A stretch of 32,547 nucleotides of DNA from Pseudomonadota bacterium (GTDB lineage Bacteria > Pseudomonadota > Gammaproteobacteria > Burkholderiales > Burkholderiaceae_C): positions 1 through 32,547 of the forward strand of contig JAKOYD010000138.1 of assembly GCA_029780695.1 (NCBI GenBank), written 5' to 3'. The notes under the pieces were generated by a model. The model saw nothing but the letters and a program-made list of their open reading frames with translations, searched no databases and was not told the DNA's origin. The position numbers were made by a program, and so were the translations under genes. Positions 15,641-23,767 of this stretch are shown piece after piece (the stretch's first letter is position 1; each line of letters opens with the position of its first letter).

Positions 15641-18219
15641 GCAACCAAGTCAATCAAGATCAGCGCCAGGGCGATATTGCGCGCCAATTCCCGTTTCTGG
15701 CGGGTGACGACGCCGCCTCGCGCCAGGTGCGCGCCATCGACTGGGCGGCCACGCCGCTTGGCCCCATCGCCGGCTGGCCGGCGCCGCTGCGCATCATGCT
15801 GGGCACCATGCTCAAGTCGCGCAACCCCATGCTGCTGTACTGGGGGCCGCGGCTGATTCACTTCTTCAACGCCGCCTTCATTCCCAGCCTGGACGCGCGC
15901 CAGTTCCCCGATTCGATGGGCCAGCCGGGCGAGCAGGCCTGGTCCGACATCTGGCCCGTGATCGGCCCCAAGCTGCGCGCCGTGATGGACGGCCAGGGCG
16001 CCACCTGGGACGAGGACCAGCTGATCCCCGGCCTGCGCCACGGCCGCGTGGTGGACGTGTTCTGGACCTACAGCTTCACGCCCGTGTCCGACGAGCAGGG
16101 CCGCATCGGCGGCGTGCTGGTGGCGGCCACCGAAACCACCGCGCGCATGGTCGCCGCGCGCCGGCAGACGGCGCTGCACGGCGTCAGCGACGCGCTGGCG
16201 CGGCAGGACGCCATGACGGAAGACCTGTTCGCCAGCACGCTGCAGGCGCTGGTGTCCACGCGCATCGACGCGCCCTGCGTGACCTACCTGCGCTGGGCGC
16301 GCCCCGAAGAGGCGCCGCTTTGCATGGGCCACTTTCCGGCGGGCGACGATCCCTGGCCGCCGGCCGAACAGGCGCGCGCGCTGCAGGGCCGCGCCGACCG
16401 CTTCGACATGCTGGCGCGCGGCGAGCCGGTGCTGCTGCCGGGGCTGCTGTCGTGGCGCTCGCCCGACTACGACGAGCCGGTGACCGACGTGCTGCTGCTG
16501 CCGCTGCGCCACGCCGGCGAGGCCGAGCTGCAGTGCATCGCCTTCGGCCTGAGCCCGCGCGTGCCGCTGGGCGACGGCTACCAGCGCTTTCTGCAATCGC
16601 TGACCGACGAGCTGTCGTTCGCCATCCAGCGCGGCGAATCGGCCCAGGCGCGCCAGCGCGACTTCGACGAGCGCGACAACCTGCTGCGCAACGCGCCCAT
16701 GGCCATTGCCGTGCTGTCCGGGCCGGACCAGACCTTCACCCTGGTCAACCCGCACTACTGCCGCATCACCGGCCGCAGCGAAGAGCGCCTGCTGGGCAAC
16801 ACCTACGTCGGCGCGTTTCCCGAACTGGCGGACACGCCCTGGCCCACTATCGCGAAAAACGTCTACCTGACCGGCGAGCGCTACGTCAGCCCCGAAACCA
16901 TGATCCCGCTCGACTTTGGCCGCGGCAGGCTGGAAGAGCGTTACTTCGAGTTCAACCTGGAGCCGATGCGTGACCTGCAGCACCACGTGACCGGCCTGAT
17001 GGCGGTGGCCATCGACGTCACGCAACGGGTGCGCGCGCGCGCCGCGCTCGACCGCAGCCACGCCGAGCGCCAGCTGCTGCTGGAGCGCGCGCAGCACGCC
17101 GCGCGCGGCAAGGACGAATTCATGGCCATGCTGGGCCACGAGCTGCGCAACCCGCTGGCGCCCATCGTCAGCGCGCTGCACATCATGCAGCGCAAGGGGG
17201 GTGCCTTCGAACGCGAACGCGCCGTCATCGAGCGCCAGGTGCGCCACCTGACGCGGCTGGTCGACGACCTGATGGACGTGGCGCGCATCGCGCGCGGCCG
17301 CATCCGGCTGGAGCCCAGCCTGACGCGCCCGGTGGTGCTGGTGCAGCGGGCGGCCGAAATGGTGCAGCCGCTGATGGAGCAGCGCGGCCACCAGCTCGAA
17401 GTGGTGCCGCCCGACAAGCCCATCGTGTGGTGGGGCGATGCCGACCGCCTGGTGCAGGTGGTGAGCAACCTGCTGACCAACGCCGCGCGCTACACGCCGC
17501 ACGGCGGGCGCGTGGTGGCATCGGTGCGGCGCGACACCGACGCCGCCAGCGGCCGCGACGACGTCGTGATCGAAGTGGCCGACAACGGCATCGGCATCGA
17601 GCCGCAAGAGCTCGAAGGCATCTTCGACGCGTTCTACCAGGTCACGCGCCAGGCGTCAGACCGCGCCCACGGCGGCTTGGGCCTGGGCCTGGCGCTGGTC
17701 AAAAGCCTGGTGCAGCTGCACGGCGGGCAGGTGGCGGCCTTCAGTGAGGGCAAGGGCAAGGGCAGCCGCTTCGTGGTGCGCCTGCCGCTGCGCGACCCGC
17801 CCATGACAGATTTGCCCGCGGCCGAGCCGCGCCAGGCCGCGCGCCAGAGCCTGCGCGTGCTGCTGGTCGACGACAACCGCGACGCCGTCGATCTGATGGC
17901 GCACGCGCTGTCGCTGCAGGGCCACCAGGTGCGCGTGGCCTACACGCCCGAAGAGGCGCTGGAGCTGGCCGAACGCGCGCCGCCGCAGGTGGCCGTGCTT
18001 GACGTCGGCCTGCCCGGCATGGACGGCAAGGACCTGGCGCGCCTGCTGCGCGCGCGGCTGGGCGACGGCTGCCTGCTGGTGGCGCTGTCGGGCTACGGGC
18101 AGGACAGCGACCGCGCCGCCGCCAAGGAGGCCGGCTTCGCGCACTACCTCGTCAAGCCGGCCACCGTCGAGCAACTGCAGGCGGTGCTGACGGGCGCGGT
18201 CAAGCCGGCGGGGGGCTGA
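15637..18219 (+). CDS. Hybrid sensor histidine kinase (PAS-GAF-PAS-HisKA-HATPase-REC)
   Basis: This is an 860-residue soluble hybrid kinase with no membrane helix, so the signal is probably cytoplasmic. An N-terminal PAS-like domain (about 30-165, starting [10 protein letters not shown]) is followed by a GAF-like segment (about 175-345), a second PAS (about 350-470), and HisKA with the H-box [10 protein letters not shown], phospho-acceptor His501. The HATPase domain has N-box [11 protein letters not shown]1 DNGIGI and G2 [12 protein letters not shown]-terminal receiver domain (about 745-855) has acidic DD in VLLVDDN, Asp789 in [10 protein letters not shown], Ser in ALSGYG and Lys840 in LVKPA. 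The ATG overlaps the CoA ligase stop (ATGA). A stand-alone response regulator lies tail to tail 39 bases downstream and may be its partner; the ligand is unknown. Confidence 0.93.
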   Translation: MSNQVNQDQRQGDIARQFPFLAGDDAASRQVRAIDWAATPLGPIAGWPAPLRIMLGTMLKSRNPMLLYWGPRLIHFFNAAFIPSLDARQFPDSMGQPGEQAWSDIWPVIGPKLRAVMDGQGATWDEDQLIPGLRHGRVVDVFWTYSFTPVSDEQGRIGGVLVAATETTARMVAARRQTALHGVSDALARQDAMTEDLFASTLQALVSTRIDAPCVTYLRWARPEEAPLCMGHFPAGDDPWPPAEQARALQGRADRFDMLARGEPVLLPGLLSWRSPDYDEPVTDVLLLPLRHAGEAELQCIAFGLSPRVPLGDGYQRFLQSLTDELSFAIQRGESAQARQRDFDERDNLLRNAPMAIAVLSGPDQTFTLVNPHYCRITGRSEERLLGNTYVGAFPELADTPWPTIAKNVYLTGERYVSPETMIPLDFGRGRLEERYFEFNLEPMRDLQHHVTGLMAVAIDVTQRVRARAALDRSHAERQLLLERAQHAARGKDEFMAMLGHELRNPLAPIVSALHIMQRKGGAFERERAVIERQVRHLTRLVDDLMDVARIARGRIRLEPSLTRPVVLVQRAAEMVQPLMEQRGHQLEVVPPDKPIVWWGDADRLVQVVSNLLTNAARYTPHGGRVVASVRRDTDAASGRDDVVIEVADNGIGIEPQELEGIFDAFYQVTRQASDRAHGGLGLGLALVKSLVQLHGGQVAAFSEGKGKGSRFVVRLPLRDPPMTDLPAAEPRQAARQSLRVLLVDDNRDAVDLMAHALSLQGHQVRVAYTPEEALELAERAPPQVAVLDVGLPGMDGKDLARLLRARLGDGCLLVALSGYGQDSDRAAAKEAGFAHYLVKPATVEQLQAVLTGAVKPAGG

Positions 18220-18233
18220 GGGCGCCGCGATGG

Positions 18234-18248
18234 GCCGGACTTTCCGGC
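18234..18248. terminator. Hairpin between convergent kinase and response regulator genes
   Basis: GCCGGA-CTT-TCCGGC is a perfect 6-bp hairpin within the 39-base gap between the two stop codons, flanked by GGCGCC on each side. There is no T-run, so intrinsic termination is uncertain; it may act in both directions. Confidence 0.4.
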
Positions 18249-18258
18249 GCCGGCGCGC

Positions 18259-18657
18259 TCAGGGCCGCAGCAGCCGCCGCAGGGCCGCCAGGTCGATCGG
18301 CTTGCGGAAGTAGTGGTCGACGGCGTCGAAGGTTTCGCTGACGCGCTCGTCGTGCGGGTCGCTGCCGCTGACGGCGATCAGCACCATCTCGTCTTCGTAC
18401 TGCGCGCGCAGGCGGCGCGTCAGCTCGCGGCCGTCCATACCGGGCATGTTGACGTCCAGCAGCACCACGTGCGGGCGGAAGGTCTCGATCAGCGCCAGCG
18501 CCTGTTCGCCGCTGGTGGCGACCTGGGCCTGGTAGCCCTCCAGTTCCAGCGCGGCGGCCATCATGTCGGCCGCGTCCAGGTGGTCGTCGACCACCACCAC
18601 GCGCACCTCGTCCGCCGGCGGGGCGCCGGCCCCGGGAGCGACGGTGTCTTGGGCCAT
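18259..18657 (-). CDS. Single-domain response regulator (REC only)
   Basis: This 132-residue protein consists of one CheY-like receiver domain after a 16-residue Ala/Pro-rich lead. It shows the acidic pair in VVVVDDH, the phospho-acceptor Asp in LLDVNMPGMDG, the Ser switch in AVSGSD and the conserved Lys in FRKPID. There is no output domain, so it probably works by protein contact or as a phosphorelay step. It converges on the hybrid kinase gene, whose own receiver is similar in the MPGMDG/LPGMDG region. A purine-rich GGAAGGAAA precedes the ATG. It is likely a partner of the adjacent kinase, by position only. Confidence 0.9.
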   Translation of the reverse strand: MAQDTVAPGAGAPPADEVRVVVVDDHLDAADMMAAALELEGYQAQVATSGEQALALIETFRPHVVLLDVNMPGMDGRELTRRLRAQYEDEMVLIAVSGSDPHDERVSETFDAVDHYFRKPIDLAALRRLLRP

Positions 18658-18902
18658 GGGGGCGGTTTCCTTCCATCCCGCCGCAGGGCGGTCGGGCGTG
18701 TGGTGACGGTGGCGCGGCCAGCAACTGCGGGGCTGCGGGGGGATGCCGATTATGCGGTGCGTACCAACGCCTTACTATGCTGCCGGGCAGAGTCGGCGCG
18801 TGGGGTGTGGCGGCGCGGCGTCAATCGTGGGGCGCGCGGCACGGCGCCGGGCCTCATGCGCAAGGCGCGGCGCGGCGAATCGCCGGTGTGTTTCGGAGCA
18901 GA

Positions 18903-18960
18903 GCAAAAAACGCCTCTGGCGCTTGGTGGGCAAGCAAAGTGCGCTATTGAAATCATAGTT
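18903..18960 (-). repeat. ATAGC-type dispersed palindromic repeat
   Basis: On the minus strand TTTCAATAGCGCAC is followed by TTTGCTTGCCCACC, then AAGCGCCAGAGGCG and a T-run, matching the block order of the copies at 24577 and 26726. It lies in the 434-base divergent region 18658-19091, where I see no gene. Confidence 0.65.
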
Positions 18961-19041
18961 TTCCAGGCCCGCCCGCCCGCAACGGCTGTGCGCTGCGTTA
19001 ACTGCGTGTAAAGCCGGTCGGCACGCGCGTGCCGGGGGGCG

Positions 19042-19084
19042 TTGAAGGGACTGTGCGAGGCCCATGGCGGGCCTTGAAGGGACT
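19042..19084 (+). repeat. Direct repeat around the glycine-zipper gene ribosome binding site
   Basis: TTGAAGGGACT occurs at 19042-19052 and again at 19074-19084, 32 bases apart. The second copy supplies the Shine-Dalgarno of the gene starting at 19092. The first could be a decoy or a duplicated initiation region. Confidence 0.6.
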
Positions 19085-19091
19085 TGGCACC

Positions 19092-19931
19092 ATGAAACCT
19101 CTCTCCGCTATCGCTCGTTCCACCGCGCTGCTGGCGCTGGGCCTGGCGGCCGCCGCGGCGGCCCACGCCCAGGCCATGGTCAACGCGCGCGTGGTGTCGT
19201 CCACCCCCGTGATGGAGCAGGTGCCGGTGTCGGACTGCGGCGGCTACGGCCGCGGCGTGCGGCCTTCGGGCCCTGGCACGGCCGTGGGCGCGCTGGTGGG
19301 CGGCCTGATCGGCAGCCAGATGGGCGGCGGCGCGGGCCACATCGCGGGCGCCATCCTGGGCACCGTGGGCGGCGCCATGCTGGGCAACGCCGCCGACGCC
19401 AGCAACGGCTACTACGGCAGCGGCTGCGCCACGCGCTATGAAAACCGCGTGGTCGGCTACGACGTGGCCTACGACGTGGGCGGCCGCCAGTACCGCACGC
19501 GCATGGCGCAGCCGCCCGGCCAGTGGCTGCAGGTGCCGGCGCCCGACGGCGGCTACGCGCCGCAGGGCGCGTATGGCGGCGCGCAGAGCTACCCGGTCAA
19601 CCCGCCGCCGCTGGCCGGCTACCCGCTGCCGGCCTACCCGGCCAGCGGCGAAGCGTCGGGCGTGGTGACGGCGCCGCAGGCGGTGTATGGCGGCTACCCG
19701 CCGTCGTACCCGTACCCGGCGCAGCAGCCCTACCCGCAGGCCTATCCGCAGCCTTATCCGGCCCCGGTGTACCAGGCCGGTTACCCCGCGGCGGTGTACC
19801 CGGCCGCGCCGGTCTACGTGCGGCCGGCGCCGGTGTACGCGTCGCCGGTCGGCGTCAACCTGTCCATCGGCGGCGGCTTGGGCGGCCGGGGGCGCGGCGG
19901 CTGGGGCGTGGGCATCGGCACCGGGTTCTGA
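19092..19931 (+). CDS. Glycine-zipper 2TM domain envelope protein
   Basis: This 279-residue exported protein has a signal peptide (residues 1 to about 23, ending AAAHAQA). It is followed by a glycine-zipper membrane segment of the SlyB/17-kDa antigen type (about 65-100, with VGALVGGLIGSQMGGG and GHIAGAILGTVGGAMLG), then a short beta domain with CATRYENRVVGYDV and YRTRM. The last third is Pro/Tyr-rich (repeated YPQ, YPA and PVY blocks) and ends in a Gly-rich stretch. No lipobox cysteine is visible after the signal peptide, unlike SlyB lipoproteins. The role is probably in outer-membrane integrity, by family. The ATG at 19092 is supported by GAAGGGA nine bases upstream and by the signal peptide. 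A terminator follows at 19982. Confidence 0.88.
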   Translation: MKPLSAIARSTALLALGLAAAAAAHAQAMVNARVVSSTPVMEQVPVSDCGGYGRGVRPSGPGTAVGALVGGLIGSQMGGGAGHIAGAILGTVGGAMLGNAADASNGYYGSGCATRYENRVVGYDVAYDVGGRQYRTRMAQPPGQWLQVPAPDGGYAPQGAYGGAQSYPVNPPPLAGYPLPAYPASGEASGVVTAPQAVYGGYPPSYPYPAQQPYPQAYPQPYPAPVYQAGYPAAVYPAAPVYVRPAPVYASPVGVNLSIGGGLGGRGRGGWGVGIGTGF

Positions 19932-19958
19932 GGCGCGACGCGCAGCTTGCTGCGCTTC

Positions 19959-20010
19959 GGTTTCGATAGCTGTTCACGCTGAAAGGGCGCCCGCGGGCGC
20001 CCTTTTTCAT
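19959..20010 (+). repeat. ATAGC-type repeat merged with a terminator
   Basis: GGTTTCGATAGCTGTTCACGC resembles the start of the dispersed ATAGC repeats. The rest is replaced by the AAAGGGCGCCC hairpin of the terminator that follows. It is a degenerate copy. Confidence 0.4.
19982..20007 (+). terminator. Intrinsic terminator of the glycine-zipper gene
   Basis: AAAGGGCGCCC-GC-GGGCGCCCTTTTT forms a long perfect stem with five T at the end, 51 bases after the stop codon. The A-run on the left side means it could also work for the minus strand, ending cbpM transcripts. Confidence 0.88.
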
Positions 20011-20060
20011 GCATGGATGGATTGTGTGGCCGGGCCCGAACACCACCAGGCGTTTTGAAC

Positions 20061-20155
20061 TCCCTCCCCCACTGGGGGAGGGTTGGGGTGGGGGCTAGCC
20101 GCGATGGCGGATCCACAAGGGTCCGCCCCATCCCGGCCTTGCCCCAGCGGGGGAA
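20061..20155. repeat. Cluster of three palindromes downstream of cbpM
   Basis: Three hairpins follow each other: CCCTCCCCCA-C-TGGGGGAGGG (20062-20082), GGCGGA-N10-TCCGCC (20106-20127) and CCTTGCCCC-AGC-GGGGGAAGG (20136-20155). The first and third resemble the CCCCCT/AGGGGG palindromes found after other minus-strand genes here. I see no gene in 20011-20183. Confidence 0.7.
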
Positions 20156-20183
20156 GGAGCCAGCTTGCCCAGGGTCGGGCGTC

Positions 20184-20501
20184 CTACCGCAGCGCGGCCA
20201 GCTGGCGCCGCAGCTGCGCCACTTCTTCCATCAGGTCGGCGGCCAGCGCGGCCAGTTGCGGGTCGGCGTCGTAGGTGTGTTCCAGCTGCGCGATGCGGCG
20301 CGCGCGCACCAGCGTGCTGCTGGCAAAGCGCCATTCGGTGACGCTGCCGCCCTGCAGCGGCTGCAGCACGCCGGCTTCGACGCGGGTGTGCACCCAGTCG
20401 GGCGGCACGGCGCAGGCGCTGGCCAGTTGCTGCAGGCTGAGCGCGGCGTCGTCCAGCAGCTCGACCCATTCGGCGGGGACGGTGACGTGCACGGGGCTCA
20501 T
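20184..20501 (-). CDS. cbpM: Chaperone modulator CbpM
   Basis: CbpM is a small MerR-like protein that binds the J domain of CbpA and restrains its co-chaperone and DNA-binding activities. The 105-residue protein has an N-terminal helix-turn-helix-like region (about 20-60, including LQQLASACAVPPDWVHTRVE) and a helical C-terminus (MEEVAQLRRQLAAL) fitting the family. The ATG at 20501 is chosen because GGAGAG lies seven bases upstream; an in-frame TTG at 20516 would add five residues. It lies downstream of cbpA on the same strand, the usual pairing, but 175 bases away with a palindromic repeat in between, unlike the tight spacing of typical cbpAM operons. Confidence 0.88.
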   Translation of the reverse strand: MSPVHVTVPAEWVELLDDAALSLQQLASACAVPPDWVHTRVEAGVLQPLQGGSVTEWRFASSTLVRARRIAQLEHTYDADPQLAALAADLMEEVAQLRRQLAALR

Positions 20502-20617
20502 GTCGGTGCTCTCCAAAGATCAGTGTTCCACGATGGCGGTGCGCCGCCCGCCCAGCGCGCCGTCGGGTCGCGGCGCAGACCCAGCGTGGGCGCCGTGGCC
20601 GGGCTTGCACCGGTCAC

Positions 20618-20662
20618 TGGCGCCGTCCCCCTCCCGCAGGAGAGGGGGAAGACGCCGAAGGC
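20618..20662. repeat. CCCCCT/AGGGGG palindromic repeat between cbpA and cbpM
   Basis: GTCCCCCTCCCGCAGGAG is followed by AGGGGGAAGACGCC and GGCGGCACAGGGAG. The inner arms CCCCCTC and GAGGGGG pair. It lies immediately downstream of the cbpA stop codon. Confidence 0.8.
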
Positions 20663-20676
20663 GGCACAGGGAGTGT

Positions 20677-21681
20677 TCATGTCATTCTTGGATCGAAGCC
20701 GGGATAGGCCTTGGCCAGCGCTTCCCAGGCGGCTTTCTGTTCGGGCGTGACGGCGCTGGGCACGGCGATGTCCAGCTCCAGGTACAGGTCGCCCGGCGTG
20801 GCGGACGACGGAATGCCGCGCCCTTTCAGCCGCAGCTTGCGCCCGCTGCCGGAGCCCGCGGGCACGGTGGCTTCGACCGTCTTGCCGTCGGGCGTGGTGA
20901 CCTGCACGCCGCCGCCCAGCGCGGCTTCCCAGGGCGTCACGCGCAGCTTCTGCGTGACGTCGCGGCCGTCGATGCGCCAGCGCGCGTCGGGGCGGAACTG
21001 CACTTCGAGGAACAGGTCGCCCGCCGCGCCGCCGTTGAAGCCGGGGCTGCCCTGGCCGGCCAGGCGGATCATCTGGCCTTCCTTCACGCCCTGGGGGATC
21101 TTGACCTGCAGCGTGCGCTCTTCCGGCACCACGTGGCCGCTGTCGTCCACGCGCGCGCCGCGCAGGGTCAGGCTGCGCTCGGCGCCGCGGTAGGCGTCGA
21201 TCAGCTCCAGCTCGATGCGGGCGTGCTGGTCTTCGCCGCGCATCTGCGTCTGCGCGCGGGCGCCGCCAGCGCGGGCACGGCCCCCGCCGCCGCCGCGCGC
21301 GCGGCCGAACATCTGCTCGAAGAATTCGCTGTAGTCGCCCGAATCGCCGCCGAAATGCTGGCGGAAGGCATCGGCACCATCGCCGCCGCCGTCGCGGAAC
21401 TCGTAGCCCGTGTTCCAGCCGGGCGGCGGGCGCACGTCGTCGCCCGAGCGCGCGCCGGCGGCCCAGGCCTGCGCGCCCACGGTGTCGTAGGCGACGCGCT
21501 TTTCGGGGTCGCTGAGCACGGTGTTGGCCTCGTTCACCTCGGCCATGCGCGCGGCGGCGTCGGCTTCCTTGCTGACGTCGGGGTGGTACTTGCGCGCCAG
21601 CTTGCGGTAGGCCTTCTTGATGTCGTCCTGCGTGGCGCCCTTGTCGACGCCGAGGATCTGGTAGTAGTCCTTGAACTGCAT
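20677..21681 (-). CDS. cbpA: DnaJ-class co-chaperone CbpA
   Basis: CbpA is a DnaJ paralogue that stimulates DnaK and, in E. coli, binds curved DNA in stationary phase. The 334-residue protein starts with a J domain (residues 1-70, MQFKDYYQILGV) whose HPD triad is in YHPDVS. A Gly-rich linker follows (about 95-160, FGRARGGGGG), then two beta-sandwich substrate-binding domains; the DnaJ zinc-finger cysteines are absent, which identifies CbpA rather than DnaJ. Start: the ATG at 21681 gives the standard N-terminus; the longer in-frame start at 21720 adds unconserved residues. cbpM follows on the same strand after a palindromic repeat. Confidence 0.92.
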   Translation of the reverse strand: MQFKDYYQILGVDKGATQDDIKKAYRKLARKYHPDVSKEADAAARMAEVNEANTVLSDPEKRVAYDTVGAQAWAAGARSGDDVRPPPGWNTGYEFRDGGGDGADAFRQHFGGDSGDYSEFFEQMFGRARGGGGGRARAGGARAQTQMRGEDQHARIELELIDAYRGAERSLTLRGARVDDSGHVVPEERTLQVKIPQGVKEGQMIRLAGQGSPGFNGGAAGDLFLEVQFRPDARWRIDGRDVTQKLRVTPWEAALGGGVQVTTPDGKTVEATVPAGSGSGRKLRLKGRGIPSSATPGDLYLELDIAVPSAVTPEQKAAWEALAKAYPGFDPRMT

Positions 21682-21794
21682 GCTTTTCTTGTCGTGTGGG
21701 TGGGCGGCCGTGAAAAACAACGCGCGGCCAATGCCGCTTCAGATGCGGTTCATTGTCCCATTTGCAACGGCGGCGCGAAGCGTTTTTGGATGCT

Positions 21795-21848
21795 TCAATT
21801 TTGATAGCTATCCACGCTTCACAGGCCAGCGCCAGCAGCCAAAAAAGC
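21795..21848 (+). repeat. ATAGC-type dispersed palindromic repeat
   Basis: TCAATTTTGATAGCTATCCA is followed by CGCTTCACAGGCCAGCGCC and AGCAGCCAAAAAAG, the canonical order of this family. It sits in the gap between the permease gene end (21961) and the cbpA start (21681), where I see no gene. Confidence 0.75.
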
Positions 21849-21920
21849 CGTGAAAACACCTTCAGCGCCGGATGTGCACCGAAACGCGCGGAACGCCGTG
21901 GAGCGGGCTTGGCCCGGCCA

Positions 21921-21976
21921 CTGGCGTTGTCCCCCTCCCGCAGGAGAGGGGGAAGGCGCGTCAGCGCCTCAGGGGG
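21921..21976. repeat. CCCCCT/AGGGGG palindromic repeat overlapping the permease stop
   Basis: ACTGGCGTTGTCCCCCTCCC, GCAGGAGAGGGGGAAGGCGC and GTCAGCGCCTCAGGGGG follow each other. Inner arms CCCCCTC and GAGGGGG pair, and GGCGC pairs with GCGCC. The right half encodes the last residues of the permease. Confidence 0.8.
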
Positions 21977-22869
21977 TGCCGTTTGTTCACCATCACGATG
22001 CCCGCCGCCACCAGCGCCAGCGACAGCAGCAGCGTGGGCGTCACCGCCTCGCCCAGCCACAGCGCGCCGGCGATCAGCGCGAAGATGGGCGTCAGGAACG
22101 AAAACGCCGAGATGCGCGTGGCCGGGTAGTGCGCCAGCAGCCACATCCACACCAGGTAGCTGACGAAGGCGCCGATCACCGTCTGCACCGCCATCGACGT
22201 GGCGGCAAACGCGCTCCAGCGCCACACCCAGGTTTCGCCCAGCGCCAGCGACAGCAGCGGCAGCGTCACGGCGCTCACCGCCACCTGGTAGAACAGCATT
22301 TTTTCGGGCGACGCGCGCACCAGGCCCGTGGCGCGGATGGTTACCGTGGTCAGGCCCCACAGCACGCCGGCCGCCAGGCCCAGCAGGTCGCCGCGCCAGG
22401 TCAGCCCGCCGCCGCTGGCCGAAAACCCTTCGCGCAGCGCGAACGCCACCGCCGCAAAAGCGCAGGCCAGCCCCACCCACTGGATGCGGTGCAGCCGCTC
22501 GGCCGGCACCAGCAGCGGCAGCACCAACGCCACCCAGAACGGCGAGGTGTACAGAAACACCGTCAGCCGCGACGCGGTGGTGTGCTGCAACCCCAGGTAC
22601 ATGGCCGCGAATTCGGCCGCAAACAGCACCCCTGCCAGCAGCCCCGGCCACAGCGTGCCGTCGCGCGCCAGCAGCGGCACCCCGCGCGCCGCGCACCAGC
22701 CCCACAGCAGCAGCGTCGCGCCGATGAAGCGCAGCGCCACCTGGAACACTGGCGGCAGTTCGGGCAGCGTGGCCTTCACCAGCACCTGCTGCACGCCCCA
22801 GAACAGGCAGCACGCCAGCAGAATCGCCGCCGCGCGCGCGTCGAGATGGTCCTTGCGCCCGGAATTCAC
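21961..22869 (-). CDS. EamA-type (DMT superfamily) transporter
   Basis: This inner-membrane permease of about 302 residues has ten predicted membrane helices in two EamA repeats. The first begins AAAILLACCLFWGVQQV and the second begins RGDLLGLAAGVLWGLTTV. Family signatures include ALRFIGATLLLW and FLTPIFALIAGALWLGE. Members export small metabolites or amino-acid-related compounds; the substrate cannot be read here. I prefer the GTG at 22869 (GGAG about ten bases upstream, normal length) to the TTG at 22917, which adds 16 unconserved residues. The C-terminal residues (NKRHPLRR) are encoded by the edge of a palindromic repeat, suggesting the repeat has altered the 3' end. Confidence 0.85.
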   Translation of the reverse strand: MNSGRKDHLDARAAAILLACCLFWGVQQVLVKATLPELPPVFQVALRFIGATLLLWGWCAARGVPLLARDGTLWPGLLAGVLFAAEFAAMYLGLQHTTASRLTVFLYTSPFWVALVLPLLVPAERLHRIQWVGLACAFAAVAFALREGFSASGGGLTWRGDLLGLAAGVLWGLTTVTIRATGLVRASPEKMLFYQVAVSAVTLPLLSLALGETWVWRWSAFAATSMAVQTVIGAFVSYLVWMWLLAHYPATRISAFSFLTPIFALIAGALWLGEAVTPTLLLSLALVAAGIVMVNKRHPLRR

Positions 22870-22974
22870 CTGCCAGCCGCTCCGAAAGCGCGCGTCTCGC
22901 AAGGCAGGGCGGCGCAAGCCGCACCAGCGGCCGCGGAGCAGGCCATGCGCGCGAACGCCGTGACCGGACCTGCG

Positions 22975-23036
22975 CAGGCCACTGGCGTTGTCCCCCCTCT
23001 GGGGGGAAGCCGCGTCAGCGGCACAGGGGGGAGCCT
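22975..23036. repeat. CCCCCT/AGGGGG palindromic repeat near the flavin reductase 3' end
   Basis: GCAGGCCACTGGCGTTGTCC, CCCCTCTGGGGGGAAGCCGC and GTCAGCGGCACAGGGGGGAG follow each other, with CCCCC/GGGGG and GCCGC/GCGGC pairings. It is the same family as those at 20618, 21921 and 24713. Confidence 0.8.
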
Positions 23037-23055
23037 TTTCATTGGGGGAGCCTTG

Positions 23056-23562
23056 TCACAACGGATGCTCAGAATAGAAGCGCCCACCGTGAAACAGCAG
23101 CGGCGCCGCGCCCGGCTGGTGGCTGCACTGCACCACCTGGCCGACGAAGATGGTGTGGTCGCCCTCGTCGTAGGCGCTCTTGGTGAGGCATTCGAAGTGC
23201 GCCAGCGCGCCTTCGATCAGCGGCGCGCCCGTCACGCCCGGCGCCCAGGCCACGCCGTGCCAGCGATCGACCATGACGGCGGCAAAACGCAGCGCCAGCT
23301 CCTGCTGGTCGGCGCCCAGCACGTTGACCGCGTAGTGCGTGCCGCCGCGAAACACCGGCATCGACGCCGAGCGCGCCGACAGGCTCCACAGCACCAGCGG
23401 CGGCGCCATCGACACCGAATTGAAGGAATTGACCGTGAGGCCGACCGGCGTGCCGTCGGGCGCGCGCGCCGTGACCACCGTCACGCCCGTGGCGAACATG
23501 CCCAGCGCGGCGCGGAAGGCAGGCGCCGAAATCGGGGAGGCGGGGGCGTCTGGGCGGGTCAT
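23056..23562 (-). CDS. Flavin reductase family protein (FMN-binding split barrel)
   Basis: This 168-residue protein belongs to the HpaC/DIM6/NTAB class, which reduces FMN or FAD with NAD(P)H to supply a partner monooxygenase. Features are ALGMFATGVTVVTA at the N-terminus, GLTVNSFNSVSMAPPLVLWS for flavin binding, and the GDH motif in DEGDHTIFVG near the C-terminus. The start at 23562 excludes an unconserved upstream extension. No monooxygenase gene is adjacent; a divergently oriented alpha/beta hydrolase begins 205 bases away. The partner is unknown. Confidence 0.88.
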   Translation of the reverse strand: MTRPDAPASPISAPAFRAALGMFATGVTVVTARAPDGTPVGLTVNSFNSVSMAPPLVLWSLSARSASMPVFRGGTHYAVNVLGADQQELALRFAAVMVDRWHGVAWAPGVTGAPLIEGALAHFECLTKSAYDEGDHTIFVGQVVQCSHQPGAAPLLFHGGRFYSEHPL

Positions 23563-23572
23563 GGGCGGTGGC

Positions 23573-23600
23573 TGGCGGATGGCAGATGGCGTATGGCGGA
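23573..23600. repeat. Four tandem heptamers upstream of the flavin reductase gene
   Basis: TGGCGGA, TGGCAGA, TGGCGTA and TGGCGGA follow each other without gaps, starting 10 bases before the flavin reductase start codon on its upstream side. Copy number could vary between strains. Confidence 0.75.
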
Positions 23601-23767
23601 GTCGGCAGGCCATGATAGCCAGCCGCCCTTGGCCGCGTTGTCGCCGGGGTACCGGGCGGCGGTGCCGGCCGTGCGGTGACGACAGGGCCGGGAGTGGGCA
23701 GGGCCAACGGCGAAATATCCCTCCAAGGGGAGAGGGCGCCGGCGACCTCAGCGGCTACCATCCCTGC

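Noticed and set aside
15343..17607. Long minus-strand frame opposite the histidine kinase
   Set aside because: The plus strand encodes all kinase motifs in order; the antisense translation has no domain and is a codon-bias artefact.
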